A DNA stretch of 64,000 nt, from assembly GCF_019279795.1 (NCBI RefSeq), contig NC_056731.1:866539482-866603481 (forward strand). Direction: 5' to 3'. The notes below the pieces were generated by a model. The model did no database searches and had not been told where the DNA came from. It worked only from the letters and a program-made list of their open reading frames with translations. The stretch's first letter is position 1; each line of letters begins with the position of its first letter. The DNA is from Protopterus annectens. Lineage: Eukaryota > Chordata > Ceratodontiformes > Protopteridae. Positions 9,963 through 22,199 of the stretch are shown here, in pieces. The position numbers and the translations under genes are program-made.

Positions 9963-10841
9963 TTTGATAATTCCTGTTTTGAGTAGGTGGTTTAGGAGAC
10001 TTTTGTGATCCACCAAGACAAATGCTTTGGGAGAAAAGCTCACCCAGACTCTGCTACACTTTGCTTTGAGGGAAAGGTTAGTTTGCTTTTTATTTGTTGT
10101 ATTTTGTATTACTTTATTCCTTTTTTCTATTTTGAATACTGTGATTTGTTTTCTTTACCTTGTGTTTTACTTGTATTCTGCTTTTAACTGCATATTAAAA
10201 CTTGAAAAGAGACCACAGCTCTGTCTCTTGTGAGTCAGGCAGAATATTTTTTTCCCTGCCCGCCCTCTCGGTTACTGTCATGTTCTTAAACACCACTGTC
10301 TTTCTAGATGCCTGCCCCTTATGTTAATTTGACCATATGTCTCATTTCCTCTGTGCTTTTACTGGCTTGTGTGAGTTAGCACAAAATTATCATTTTGTGA
10401 AATCGCTCCCCTTCAACTATTTAAATTTATTGACCATCCTACTGTATTCCATAGAACTGTATTCCATAGTACCAGAATACAGAAGTGACCACCCCCTTTC
10501 AATCTATCTTGCTGTTTTAAAAATAGTGACTCCACTAAAACTTAACGTTTTAGACAGGTAAAACTTAAGTTACCTACTTTCACATCTAACTGTAATGTAC
10601 ACTGCAGTGTTAAGATAAACCATTTTTTTTTCATCTTACCTTTAAGCATCCCTGTGACTAGCACTTGCTCTAAAACCTGCTGGAAAGCACTAGGAAGCCT
10701 TAAACTGATACAAGCACTCAACTCTCCTTGTTAATAAGGAGACATTAATCGTGGGCACTAAATAGCCTATAATTGCAAAGTACCTTGCTAAGGTAAGGGA
10801 AAACAGCTCTTGCACTTTACAACAAAAGCACCAAATCAGGC
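9963..10841. other. Non-coding stretch before LINE-A
   Basis: No ORF with recognisable motifs. The last ~100-200 bases probably belong to the 5' UTR of the CR1-like LINE, whose ORF1 ATG is at 10842. The rest is AT-rich and unassigned. Confidence 0.5.
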
Positions 10842-11797
10842 ATGTCCAAGGGTCACTTTCCGGTGATTTCTCCTGTCCACCTGGTGAATCTGGGCATACT
10901 GGGGCAATGCAACAATTGCCTCATGTACACAGACAACCCTCTCCTCCTACCACCCAACACTACAACATGTGAGAGATGCACTTACATAGCCAAACTGGAA
11001 ACAAAGCTCTCTCCACCCAAGATTGTGCTAGACAGTCAAGAGGAGAAGGTTAACACCCCACTACACCTCAAGCAATACATGGCCCTTCTAAACCCACACC
11101 ACCAACACCCACATATGCAGAGGCCCTTAACAGTAACCTCCCCAAGCAACAAGGACCTCCGAAACTGAAACACAAACAAACACCAATCACAACCAAAGTG
11201 TCACATAGCTCACAACACCAGTGTGCCACCCAACAACAGCCCCTAAGGCAAGACAACGTACCCAACACTTTAGTCATAGGTGACTCTATAGTCAGGCACA
11301 CTGATGTCCCATTCACCAGGCTGAACAAGGAGAAAATTACAGTTAGCTGCCTGTCAGGTGCCAGGAACCCCCACATAACGCATGCACTCAAGTCACTCCA
11401 CAACAAGTACAAATATGACTCTGTCATTGTCCATGTTGGAGTGAATAACATGAGACATACCTCCCTGGACTACATGAAAAGAGACATGGAAGAGCTCTCT
11501 GATCATGTGGCCCAGGCAGGTATGACCCTAGCCCTGAGTAGCATCCTGCCATCGTCCAGAATGATACCACAATGTAAGGACAGAATGATTGACTTCAGCA
11601 ATTGGCTAAGCTTCTGGTGTCATTCAAAGGCGATCCAGTATCTGTCTGCTTGGGACGACATGACCGACAAACCACGATGCTTTGCCAACGATGGTCTGCA
11701 CCTGTCACCCCTGGGATTCAGGTTACTGGCTAAGGCTCTTGCCACCCCTATAGTGCCTTTTTTAGGCAAAGTTCAAAGGACAAAACCACCACCATAA
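10842..11797 (+). pseudogene. CR1-like ORF1: Cys cluster plus SGNH-esterase
   Basis: The ATG at 10842 gives a ~108-residue N-terminal piece with CNNC about residue 26 and CERC about residue 46, a zinc-ribbon or PHD-like pattern. One frameshift near 11170 leads to 11198-11797. That part shows VIGDSIVRH (nucleophile Ser in the GDS block), VHVGVNNM (Gly/Asn oxyanion block) and DGLHLSPLG (Asp and His of the catalytic triad), so all SGNH-hydrolase blocks are visible. The likely role is RNP or membrane association of the LINE; the substrate is unknown. Confidence 0.8.
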
Positions 11798-11808
11798 CAG
11801 GTACAAGC

Positions 11809-14587
11809 ATGCAAAATCTGAAGGTAATGCTACTCAATGCTAGAAGTCTAAACCTCAAAATGCACTCTCTCGAGGTACTCCTAAAAATGGAGAACATTGA
11901 TATCTGTGCAGTAACTGAGACCTGGTTCAAGGCTCCAGAGAGCACCCCTGCAATACCAAGCTATAACTCTTACCACACTTTTCAGCCACCAAACCAGGAC
12001 CGAAACACTAAAGGTGGAGGAGTGTCCATATTCACCAAAGATATTCATACCACCAGGCTAGTTGCCCAACACAATGCGTCTGAAATTCTCCAGATGCAAC
12101 TAACACTAGGTAAGACTGCAATCCAAATTGTACCTTGCTACAGATCCCCCACCATGCCCCAAGATTCTCACTACACATTTCAAAACAGACTGGAAAATAT
12201 TAAGATACAACCAAACACCCTAATACTGGGTGATTTCAACTACCCTGCCATTAACTGGGAAAGCTACTCGTGTACCAACACCTTTGCCCAACAGTTCTTG
12301 GAATTCATAAATTCCAACGCCCTGAATCAACTAATCCATAGTCCCACCTGGGGCTCCAATATTCTAGACCTGGTCATTACCAACATGGGAAATCGATGCT
12401 CCACACCTATGGTCACTCCCTCGTTGGTCAGGTCTGACCATAAGCTAATCACCCTTGACATCCACATCCCACCCACACACCCCCAGTAAGGAAACCTCCA
12501 TAAAAAACTTCTCCAAAGCCAACTTCATGCTATTCAAGTCAGAAGTGACAAACTTCATGACACCCATGCAGGCAGGAACTGAAAGTTCGACTGCTGAATC
12601 CTACACTAAGGCACTGTACAAGCGCATCCACTCGTGCATGAATCTTGCCATCCCAAATAAAACCAAGATGTTCTCCTCCAAAAAAAGGAAGCCAATCTGG
12701 GGTCCCCTGCCATAAACAAACTTTACAACAAAAGGAAGAAACTGTTGCAGAAAAGAGGAAAATCCCAGAATGCAAAAAACTCCCTTACCAGCCTCAGTAA
12801 GAAGCTGAGATCCCTCATAAAATCCTCCAAAGCTAGTTATGAAAATAAAATTGCCAAAGATTCCAAAGACAACCACGAGGCATTCTATAGCTATGTCAAG
12901 AATCTAAATGGCAATGCTCAGATCTACTGTGAGCTACAATAGAATAGCATTAAATATACTGATCCCAAGGATATTGCCAGTATCTTCGCAGATCGATTCA
13001 GTGCCATCTTCACCCCCCTCTCACCCCCTAAAGGGCCCATCTCAATACCGAAATAATGGCCACACAGGTAAAAAACGCACTCTCCAAATACAGCATCTAT
13101 GGGATCAGATGGGCTGTGTACTGCATGAACTACAAAATGAACTGGCACCTCACCTAAGTGTCATATTTAATCATAGCCTTACCTCAGGCTTCGTGCCCAC
13201 TGAGTGGCGCACAGCTACAGTCATCCCACTCCACAAGGGGGGGATCCATCTTGGATCCCAGGAACTACCGTCCCATCAGCCTGATGAGCCTGATCTGCAA
13301 GGCCATGGAACATATTATCATGGAACTTATAAACAAAGACATTGGCAACCTTCAGACACTGGACCCCACCCAGTTTGGGTTTGTGAAGGGCCGATCTCAT
13401 CTCCTGTACCTGATTGACTTCTTTGAGTCAGTCTCCAGAGCCGTGGAAGTGGGTAAGGCGGTCCACACAGCCTATCTGGACTTTGCCAAGGCCTTCAACA
13501 CCATCCCCCCTCTGGAATCATAGATAAACTTACTAAGCTGGGCATTAATCCCTACGTCACTTGATGGGTTGCCAACTGGCTTAGTGACAGAACCCACACT
13601 GTAAAAGTAGCCGACTCCAAATCCAGCTCTAGACAAGTGACAAATGGAGTACCTCAGGTTTCCCTCCTGGGACCGCTCTTGTTTGGCATCTACTTCTCTG
13701 AAGTACAGGCCAACACTAAGGGACTCTGGCTAACAAAGTTTGCAGATGACTGCAAACTGGGAGCCATTATTGAATCCCCGAATTATATGGATATTCTACA
13801 AAAGGGCCTTACAGAAACAGATGTTGGTGCCAGAGCCATGGGCTCAAGTTCAATGCCAAGAAATGTTTAGTTATCCCCTTTGGGGAAAAAGCATGTACCC
13901 GTGAATTACCACATAGGTGGCAGTACACTAAACACCGAAAGTGTGATAAGAGACTTAGGGACACGGGTGGACAGTGGTCTCACCTTCGATAACCATATCG
14001 CCACAACAGTCAGGAAATCCTATGTGGCACACCTCCATCACTAATGGCTTTTCATCCAGAAAACAATGAAGTCATTGCCCCACTGAACTCTTCCCTCATT
14101 AGACCCATTATAGAATACAGTGTCCCATTTGGTATGTACCGCTCAAGACATCTGCACAACTGGAAAGGCCGCAGAAATACCTCGCTAAAAGAATCACAGG
14201 CCTAAAGCAGATGCCGTATGCTGATCATCTAAAAAAAACTCCAGCTATACTCTGTGGCATATCGTCTACTCAGAGGCAATCTCTGCTTAACATACAAGGC
14301 CATGTCAAACCCAGAGCTGTTGGACATGCTACACTTAAAGAAATCCCAATCCCTCAGAGCCACACGCTCCAGGGATCTAAACCTTGTCATCACAATGAAC
14401 AAAACATGCTGGAGGGATAGGTTCCTGACCCAGAGACTCCCCAGTCTCTGGAACAGACTGCCCATACATGTCAAGCAAGAGCACTTCTTTGGCCTTCTTT
14501 AAAAAGGACCTTGACGATTGGATGGGAGATAGGAGATTCACCCCGGGGATCACGTCATTCGCCCTGCTAGACAGAGGTCCAGGGAAG
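11809..14587 (+). pseudogene. CR1-like ORF2: endonuclease and reverse transcriptase (several frameshifts)
   Basis: It starts 9 bp after the ORF1 stop. The endonuclease domain (11809-12489) is open for 226 codons and has LNARSL, AVTETW (catalytic Glu), LGDFN (Asp/Asn) and SDHKL (His) near its end. A linker follows. RT is split among frames: NYRPISL and GFVKGRSH, then LDFAKAFNTI at 13158-13523; GVPQ and FADDCKLG (catalytic Asp pair) at 13637-13870; the C-terminal SLWNRLPIHVK block at about 14450. At least four frame changes make this copy inactive. Confidence 0.85.
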
Positions 14588-14690
14588 TAAATATTGTGGG
14601 AAGAAATACCCAGGAAATTATTATGGCTAGGCTTGTATAGGCCTTAGGGCCGATAGCCGAGTACCATCCTATGAACCTATAATAAAAATG

Positions 14691-15289
14691 GTGCCCGTCA
14701 GCTAGCCTGTGTTCATACGTGGAAGGATTTCATCTGTGCCATTTCTTGACCAAAATCCATGTATGTGTAAAAGAAGCTCGTATTTGCTGATGTATTGTGT
14801 TAGTTGTTGTTAGATGAGTGGAGCTAGGATTTTTCATAGGGTGGGGAGTAGGTAAATTGGGTGGTAATGCGACAGTTTGGAGGGGTTGATTTGTTTTGGA
14901 AATGGGTTAATTATAACAGGTTTTGAGAGCATAGTGGTTTGTGTAAGGCATATGTCGTATATGTGCTTTCAAAGCTTAAAAAGATTACTAAGATGTCCGA
15001 TTTTGCATCAACATGCATTCAAAAGAACAGAGATATGAAACTTTAATTTCTGTCATCACTTAATGACTGTAATCCTCAGTAATTTACCAGAAAGTCAGAA
15101 ATTGTATGAGGGACATGGCAGAAATGAGGCAAAAGTCAAGGACATTTGAATTGTATGTACAGTGCTTTAAGTTTAAAAGTGAAAAGTATTTTATAGTATT
15201 ACACAAATTCCACACCTAAGAAATAGTGTGTGTAACATTTTACAGTGTAACTGTTAATGTTGTTAGTAAATGTATGTTTCTCCATTGTT
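14691..15289. other. No recognisable feature
   Basis: AT-rich sequence after the LINE-A 3' end. I see no motif-bearing ORF, repeat structure or RNA gene in it. Confidence 0.5.
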
Positions 15290-15660
15290 TGTGTAGTTTT
15301 CATGCAGAAAATGCAGTACAGTACTGCAGCAGTTAGCACTGTCATCTCACAGTACTTGGTTCTCAGCTTTTGCTCCCTTGTGGGCTTGTTCTGTGAAGTC
15401 TGCATGTCCTTCTAGTGCCACGTGTTTTCACCAGGGTTTCTTGTTTTTCCCGTATTGTGAGGACCTGTCGATAAGGGTAGATTAGCAGTCCTCCAGAATT
15501 GGCTGTCTTTGTGTGAACTCGTGTCTGTCCCTGCAGTAGCCTAGGATCCCATCCAAGATAAGTTATTTGTCTTACACCTGCCTGTTCCATGCCAAAATAG
15601 GCTCCAGTTTCTCTATGACCACAAATAGGACAAAAGGTGGATGTCAGAACATACATTAAT
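15290..15660 (+). mobile_element. Decayed L2-type LINE 3' UTR-like repeat
   Basis: Contains, in order, degenerate forms of a block widespread in vertebrates: GTTAGCACTGTCATCTCACAG, then GAAGTCTGCATGTCC, then a CCTAGGATCCCATCC stretch, then ATAGGCTCCAGTTTC and a terminal GGTGGATG. I recognise this as the L2/Maui-like LINE 3' region from memory of the consensus. The many substitutions indicate an old copy. Sequence from 15661 to 16099 shows nothing recognisable. Confidence 0.55.
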
Positions 15661-16099
15661 AAATGAAAGCAACATTCTCTTGTGTTGCGTTTAAAATGTT
15701 TAGAACTAGTTTTAGTGAAAGTGTGTTGAAACTGTAGAATTCATAACCTTATTTTCTTGTTAGAAGCACCATTTGAAAATAGGAGGTGCTGTATGAGGGA
15801 AGTTACTGGCAATGAGCCAAACAATGAGAAGACCACATAGATTCAAAATTCTGCTAGGTTCTGCTTCAAATAAATTTGATCCCTAGACAACCTGTACACA
15901 AAGTAGAAATGGCCTTCCTGTAAGAACCAATAACTCAAATTAACAATGACCTCTGGGGAAGGCAAATGAACTTTATTTGATGAAAATGTAAAGCTATAGG
16001 CACACTGTGCTGCTGCAACAAGGAAACATTTGTAGTCAAACGTGAACGCTTTCAAACTATCCTCCTGCCGTTTGTGTATAAGAGAAGTTTGACACTCAC

Positions 16100-16450
16100 A
16101 AAAACAGTACTTATAAGTTCATAGGTATTTACTAGGGTGCTGATCTGTGAGACTTTTTTTTTAAACAGCCTTAACTTCTCATGTTAATCGAGGCAGGTAG
16201 AAGGATATGTGGGGACATTTATTTTTTGCACCTATCCATGAGGAACATGGGTGTAATAAGCCGGGGTTGAATGTTCAGTTTCCCATCCATTCGGACAAAT
16301 TCTGTTTGAATAGAGAAAGAGGAGTTCTTTGTTTTATGTGGAGTTTGTTCATTCTGTAGAACAGGTATTCTGTCTTGATACATACCTATTCCACCAGCAT
16401 GTTCTGTTTGTATTGCAAATAAGATTTAGAGCCCTTGAAAGAGTGTTCAC
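16100..16450 (-). mobile_element. CR1-like LINE 3' end, minus strand
   Basis: On the minus strand this reads as the C-terminus of the CR1-like ORF2, with the INRTCW-like and RNRLP-like blocks degraded, followed by the 3' UTR. The plus-strand start TTCATAGGTATTTACTAG is the inverse of the family 3' end. The segment aligns with 31905-32320 and 38550-39030 in the same orientation. Confidence 0.6.
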
Positions 16451-16514
16451 GCTATCACTGGACTTGCAAATGTACAACAGGTTTGACAGAATATGGTCTG
16501 TCTAGACTATATAC

Positions 16515-18300
16515 GTAAGGCAGAGGTAGCCTCTCAGTAGCCTGTATGTCTGGATTTGTCAAGGGCGGATCCAGCCTACTTGACCAGCATGACTTCTTTG
16601 TCAAAATTACTGAAGCAATGAATGAGAGACGGTCACTACACACCTCCTATCTGGACTTTTCAAAGGCTTTCAACACCATCCTGAACTTGGGTTTCATAGA
16701 TAAACTGTACCAGCTAAATATAAAACCCTGTGTAACTTGTTAGATAACAGACTGGCTCAGAAGTAGAACCCAGGTGAGTTTCTCTGCTTTCACCAAAAGA
16801 CCTTTTACTAGCAATGTACCCCAGGGTTCAATCCTTGGGTCACTCCTCTTGGGCATTTATTTCTTAAATGTCAAAGCTACTGTTAAGGGTTTATTGCCAA
16901 CCAAGTTTGCAGATGACTATAAACTTGGTGCTGTGAAAAACTCTGTAGAGGACACCAAGATCCTGTAAGAGGGCCTTTCCCAAACAAGTAGCTGATGTCT
17001 GGTCTCTATTAAATAGTCGAAGTATGACAATTTCGAACGTGATATGGTCGAAACCATAAGTTCGAAGCTGTCATACTTCGATTGTAAAAAGAAAAAGAAC
17101 GTACCTGAGGGTTGTAAGCGGGGGGGAGTCCCCCTGCACCCCCCGCTCTTTAAATATACCAACTACGAGGTCACGCTACAGTGCAGTAAAGGAAATCTTC
17201 CCTTTACTGCCCTGTAACGCGACCTCAGAGTTGGGATATTTATAGAGCGGGGTGTGGGGGGTGCAGAGAGGCTTGCCCCCCTGCATACAACCTTTTATTT
17301 TGTTTTCCTTTTTTTTTTTTTTTTACACATAGTCGAAGTTCTGTAACTTTGGACATATGTATTCGTACATATGGTAGTCGAAGTTACGTAACTTCGACTA
17401 TGTGATATAGGCCCACTGATGTCAACACCAAGGATTAAAACGAAATGCCATGAAATGTACAATAGTGTCCGTCAACGAGATGATGTTCCTTATTACTGTC
17501 ACACTGGCAACATATTCCTGGAAACTGAGCCAGTAGTTAAGGACTGGGGAAACTAAGTAGACAATGAATTATCCTTAGATCACATCATATCCACTATTGT
17601 AGGAAAGTACTTTTTCATTGCACAGTTTATTAGTAAAGGTATGGTGTTCAGGTCTAGGAATGTGATCATTCCACTGTATTCCACACTCATCAGGCCAGTC
17701 AAGTATAATGCTCTCTCTGCCAACGTACCTGTCCAAACATTTAACACAACTTGAATGTCCACAGTGGTTTCTTACTAAGAAAATCAAGGGCCTAAATCAT
17801 AAAAGTTATGCAGAGCGTTTCAAAGTTTTGTCCCTCATCTTGGTGTCATACAGATACTGAGGTGTAATTTCTGCCTTGTGTACAGAGCCTTAACAGACCC
17901 CATCCTGTCAGACCTACTGCACATTCATAAGTCCAGTGAGGGCATATGCACTTGTTCAAGAAATCTAAATCTCTTTTGCAACATAAGTAGAACATGTTGA
18001 GGGATAGATATGTATCAAATAGAATACCACTTCTTTAGAATTGTCTTCCTCTCCAAATAAAGCAAAGAACTTCTCTTACACTCTTTGGACATAATCTGGG
18101 TGAATGAATAACTGCAAACTCACCCCTTGTTTAGCACTCTTGTCCCAAATGGATAGGGGCAAAATGTAAATGTTCTGCTAGTCTCTGTTTTTTCATCCTT
18201 ATAATATAATGGCTCAAAACTTCAAGGGAGTCCATAGCTAGGCTTCTAAAGATTCTCACAGATTAATGGCCTAGTAAGTGCCTATGAATCTATTATGCCA
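16515..18300 (+). mobile_element. LINE-C: 5'-truncated CR1-like LINE, split by a MITE
   Basis: Begins in the RT with GFVKGGSSLL and LDFSKAFNTI, then VPQGSILGSLLLGIYF and FADDYKLGAV (catalytic Asp pair, about 16910). It is interrupted by the foldback element at 17000-17415. It resumes at CQHQGLKRNAMKC (17422 on) and then shows the IIPLYSTLIRPVKYN block. It ends with a degenerate CTAGTAAGTGCCTATGAATC at about 18295. Stops and shifts are frequent, so this is an older copy than LINE-B. Confidence 0.8.
17000..17415. mobile_element. hAT-like foldback MITE with 8-bp target duplication
   Basis: A 416-bp element flanked by direct repeats CTGATGTC (16992-16999 and 17416-17423). The ends are TGGTCTCTATT and, inverted, TGGGCCTATAT, both leading into ATAGTCGAAGT. 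The interior is a long palindrome centred near 17203 (GTAAAGGAAATCTTCCCTTTAC), with arms that include GGTTGTA, GCGGGG and GACCTC blocks. There is no coding capacity. Removing it restores the LINE-C reading, which confirms the boundaries. The 8-bp duplication suggests hAT mobilisation. Confidence 0.8.
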
Positions 18301-18518
18301 AGAAGAGAGACAATTCTTTGAGATGGTCTACATAGTTTTTGTGATTTAGGCCCCTAATTTCTTTTAAGTGAGAAGGTATTGTGGTTGCCTCAGTTGTAAC
18401 AAGTGTTTGAACAGATACCTACTGAATGGGGAGTTATATTCAGTGATCGGCCAGATTACTGCTTGCACTTTTTGTTTGATGGGCAAATAAGTACCCTTTG
18501 GGGAAAAAACGTCCACGT

Positions 18519-18580
<62 letters not shown>
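18519..18580. repeat. (TA)n microsatellite
   Basis: About 30 uninterrupted TA units. The stretch 18301-18769 around it has no recognisable gene. Confidence 0.95.
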
Positions 18581-18585
<5 letters not shown>

Positions 18586-18769
18586 GTTTTATTGTAAATT
18601 CCTGTTTAGGAATGTTATTTTTAATCTAGGAATTTGTGTTTTAACGGACTGCCAAAAGACATTGTACTTCAAAACAAAACAGGAGCACACTTTTTTTCTG
18701 TCAGTATTAAAGTTGTTTAAAGTAATTGAAGACTTTTTTTCTGTGGAGAAATAATTTTGTTATTGTACA

Positions 18770-18863
18770 AAATAAAGCAAAGAACTTCTCTTACACTCTT
18801 TCCTTCCCAAACTTGTTTGTGTTAGTGCCCACATTCAAACTTATGTCACTTCACAACCTGTTA
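18770..18863. repeat. 94-bp mosaic of two nearby sequences
   Basis: 18770-18801 is identical to 18055-18086 (inside LINE-C) and 18796-18863 is identical to 20621-20688 (inside the DIRS-2 RT). The two copied blocks overlap by the six bases CTCTTT. It looks like filler DNA templated from both neighbours. Confidence 0.8.
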
Positions 18864-18899
18864 GTGTTGTAAAGTGCTTTTAAGTGTTTTGTGTGAAAA

Positions 18900-20170
18900 A
18901 AGTGACTTTTAAATACTTTTGAATTTTTACTGGCTTTTGCAGCTTGTTTTCCCCAGGAAAGAGACACCATTTTCAGCTTGACCATGGAACAAATTACTGG
19001 TCCCTAGTCCTTCTTCCAGCCAGAAAACAAAAGTTAAGCAAGCAGCTTTTGCCACCATATCAGGCTAGCAATTTGCCTCAGCCACAGATGGGTGACTCAG
19101 CTTTGACCATTGTTTCTCATGCAACTCCTCTTTTAACCCAGATACCTGTGGTGTAGTACCTAAAGCCACTATGAACCAGGGTTAGCCATGTCCTCTGCAA
19201 CTGTTGGGGTCCCCTTAGTGGGCAAGGCAGAGCCATTCTTGGCAGTCCTGGGAGAGAGAACATTGGAAGACTTTCCTGTTTGGTCAGAATGTTGTGCCCA
19301 TTCCGGGTGAAGCTACTGCTGCAAATAATAACTCTATTGGCCCCATTTTTCCTATCAAAAAGAAACAGAAAACTAACATGTATCTACTTCTCAAATTCCC
19401 TCAGACAGGAGTAATTTACTGGATCTGGGTCAGGGTTTAATTCAGGCTATTCATCCTACGTATAAGTTGGTTTCTGGTAAAAGAAAGAGGGAACCTTTTC
19501 CTGAGAAGGTTCACCAACTCATTCAGTATTGTCCGCTCCGGAGGATGTATGCATCACTGCCTGCAATTTTTTTCTGATAGCATGCTGGCCCTATAAAGGC
19601 AGATATAATGTATAAAGTTTCTCAGTCTTTTTTATACACTCTTCCCAAACCTGATACAGCAGCTATAGCTTTCCTCAGTCCTACTTCTGCTAAATGTTTA
19701 ATTCCAATCCTGTTCTTCCCAACAAGGATAGGAAAGTAAGTATAGGAATAAAGTTTATACTTCTGCAACTTTGGTTTCAGGCTCATATATTAAAGTTTAT
19801 TCTAACTAGTTGTGAAATTATGGGAATGTTTTGTCTGCAGTTTTGTATTTTGAGCAAAATTTGCATTACATAATTTAATTTCTTCCATTTTACAAGTCAC
19901 AACTCATTGCTTAAAGTGTGTGCATGACTCATTTGATACTTCTTCCAGGGCTGTGGCCACTGGTATGGTTATGAGGAGGTTTGCCTGGCTGTGCTGTCAG
20001 AACCTTCCAGATAAAGTTAAGATGAGATTTTAAATTCTTCTTTGTATATTTAGTTTTTGGTTCCTCTGCTGCAGAGGTAATCAAAAAGTGTGATGAAAGG
20101 AGTAAACTGAGTCAGGGATTCTAAGATTTTTCTGCCCACCTTTTCCACATTTTCTGAGGGATTATGTAAC
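18900..20170 (+). pseudogene. DIRS-2 gag relic
   Basis: The best-preserved part is at about 19930-20030, encoding RAVATGMVMRRFAWL and then NLPDKVK, matching the alanine-rich block and VLRRHAWL of DIRS-1. The remainder has many stops. No zinc-cluster cysteines could be followed with confidence. Confidence 0.6.
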
Positions 20171-20399
20171 CCCTCATACAATTTTGGCAAAAGACCAAAT
20201 AAACAGTCTTAACAAATTGCACGTAAACAGATGTTTAAGAAGAAATGGCAGAGGGGTTCTATAAAGAATACAAGAAACCTCCAAAACCAAAGACAGTTCT
20301 GATAGTAAGTCAGAATGACTATTTAAGGGACCTTGTCCCCCCACCCTGGCAGTCCTTTTTCCCTTCCAGAAAGTCTGAAATTCCACTTTTCTGTTCGGC

Positions 20400-22070
20400 A
20401 ACAGATAGTTTCAGATAAATGGGTCATGAAGATTATTCCTCAAGGTTATAGATTTCAGTGGGAGGAAATCCCTCCTTTTTAGGGATAATTCCTCATCCAG
20501 AAGACCAGACTCCTCTGTTTCCATCCCTCTTTCAACACACAGAACTGGTTCTTTTTTTTCAGGTTGGGAAGGGTTTTCTTTCAAGGATGCTTTCAGTGCC
20601 AAAGAAAGAAAATATTCTGGCTCTTTCCTTCCCAAACTTGTTTGTGTTAGTGCCCACATTCAAACTTATGTCACTTCACAACCTGTTACCTCTTCTTCCT
20701 CATTTATGTTTACTGGTAACACTAGATTTATGATTCTTATCATTGCATCCCTATTCATCCAGACTTCAAGTGTTTCTTAAGGTTTTGTGTGTCTGGATCA
20801 CATCAGTTCTCTGCCTTACCCTTTGGACTAGCCACTGCAACAAGACTGCTCACAAAGTGTGTAGCTCCATTTATTGCTCATTGCAGTCTATATGGTATCC
20901 ACATTTTCCATATATAGACATGCCTGTCTTTGCAGAGTCTTTTTTTCAAAGTAACAGGAATCTCTCACTTGGATGAATGATCTCTTACATAAGCTAGGAT
21001 TCCACGAGAACGTTCAGAAGTCTTTTTTATTTCTTCATACAGAATTGTGTTCCTGGGGTGTTAGCTAGACAGCTCAGTTCAAAGAGCTTTTCTTCCACAG
21101 GAAAAGCTAGATCTATATCTACATCTATTTCTAAGGTTCTCCATATAGATTTCAGCCACCATGAGGGAATACATCAGGATTCTGGGTCTCATGGTGTCTA
21201 TGATTCTCATGGTAGCCCTAGCAAGACTCCACATGAGAAAGATACAGTGGTATCTGAAGTCATTTGGGTTCCAGCACCAACATACTTTCTTTTCAAATCC
21301 CAGTGTTGGGATTGTCAAAAGAGAAATCACTTGGTGGAGACCGCAAATACCTCCACGTCCAGGTCTCCCTTTTTCCCTCCTTGCTCCAGAGTAGTTAGAT
21401 GCAACAGATGCCTCACACTTTGCTTGGGGAGCAGTTTCAGGAGGGATAAAAGTGCAAGGTGTATTGAACAGAAGCAGACACATAAATGTAAAAGAGATGC
21501 TTGTGCTGTTCAAAGCACTCAACTCTTTGAATAATTTTTGGTTCCTTGGACCTCTTCAGGTTGTTACAGACAATACCGGAGTCATGTGGGACATCAACAA
21601 GCAAGTGGGAACCAGGTCATACTCCCTTTGCAGACCAGCCATGTTAGCGTATGATACAGAGTCACATCATAGTCTCACTCTTCAGGCATCCTACATCCCT
21701 TCAGAGGAAAATTGTGTGGCAGACAAGGACAGACCCTCACGAATGGAAACAAGATCTGAAAGTCTTCCCAGATTTAATCTATCTGTGTGAAGTTCCATGA
21801 GCTGATCTTTTTGCTTCCTCTCTGAACAGACAGCTGGCAAGATTGTGCTCCAGGGCTCTGTGTAAGAAGGGCTGGAAGACAGATGCTTTTTCGTTTCCTT
21901 TCCTTGAACAAGAATGTTCCTGTATGCTTTTGCACCCTTTCCACTGATATCCAGGATACTTCTGAAGATTCAGAAGGACTCCACCAAGATCATCGTGGTT
22001 ATGTCTTTCTGGTCTAGGTAACAGTGTTTCTGGCCAGGGGCAATTACCACAGTCTTCCTTACAGAATGGA
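20400..22070 (+). pseudogene. DIRS-2 RT, RNase H and Dam-like relic
   Basis: RT: NLFVLVPTFKLMSL at about 20640, HQFSALPFGLAT at about 20800 (the glutamine that is a stop in DIRS-1 and DIRS-4 is intact here) and a LGLMVSMILMVALARL thumb block at about 21190. RNase H: HINVKEMLVLFKAL and VVTDNTGVMWDINKQ (21480-21610) with the Glu and Asp of the active site. Dam-like: ADLFASSLNRQLARLCSRAL at about 21800 and DAFSFPF at about 21885. Frames shift repeatedly. Confidence 0.7.
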
Positions 22071-22199
22071 TCTACTCAAATACAATCAGGAGCGTTTGAT
22101 ACACCCAGCCCCATTCAACTTCAGATGACTGACTGGATGATATAGGGTCTTAATTCTCTTTAGGCACCTGTTTACTGAGGACATGCGGCAGGTACTGAT

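Larger units (their letters stand above)
10842..14690 (+). mobile_element. LINE-A: near full-length CR1-like LINE
   Basis: It has ORF1 with a cysteine cluster and an SGNH-esterase domain, then ORF2 with an apurinic-type endonuclease and RT, then a short 3' end with GATAGCCGAGTACCATCCTATGAACCTATA. An esterase-bearing ORF1 is characteristic of the CR1 group. The same 3' end recurs in six other places in this window, on both strands. There is no poly(A) tail. Multiple frameshifts disable both ORFs. Confidence 0.85.
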
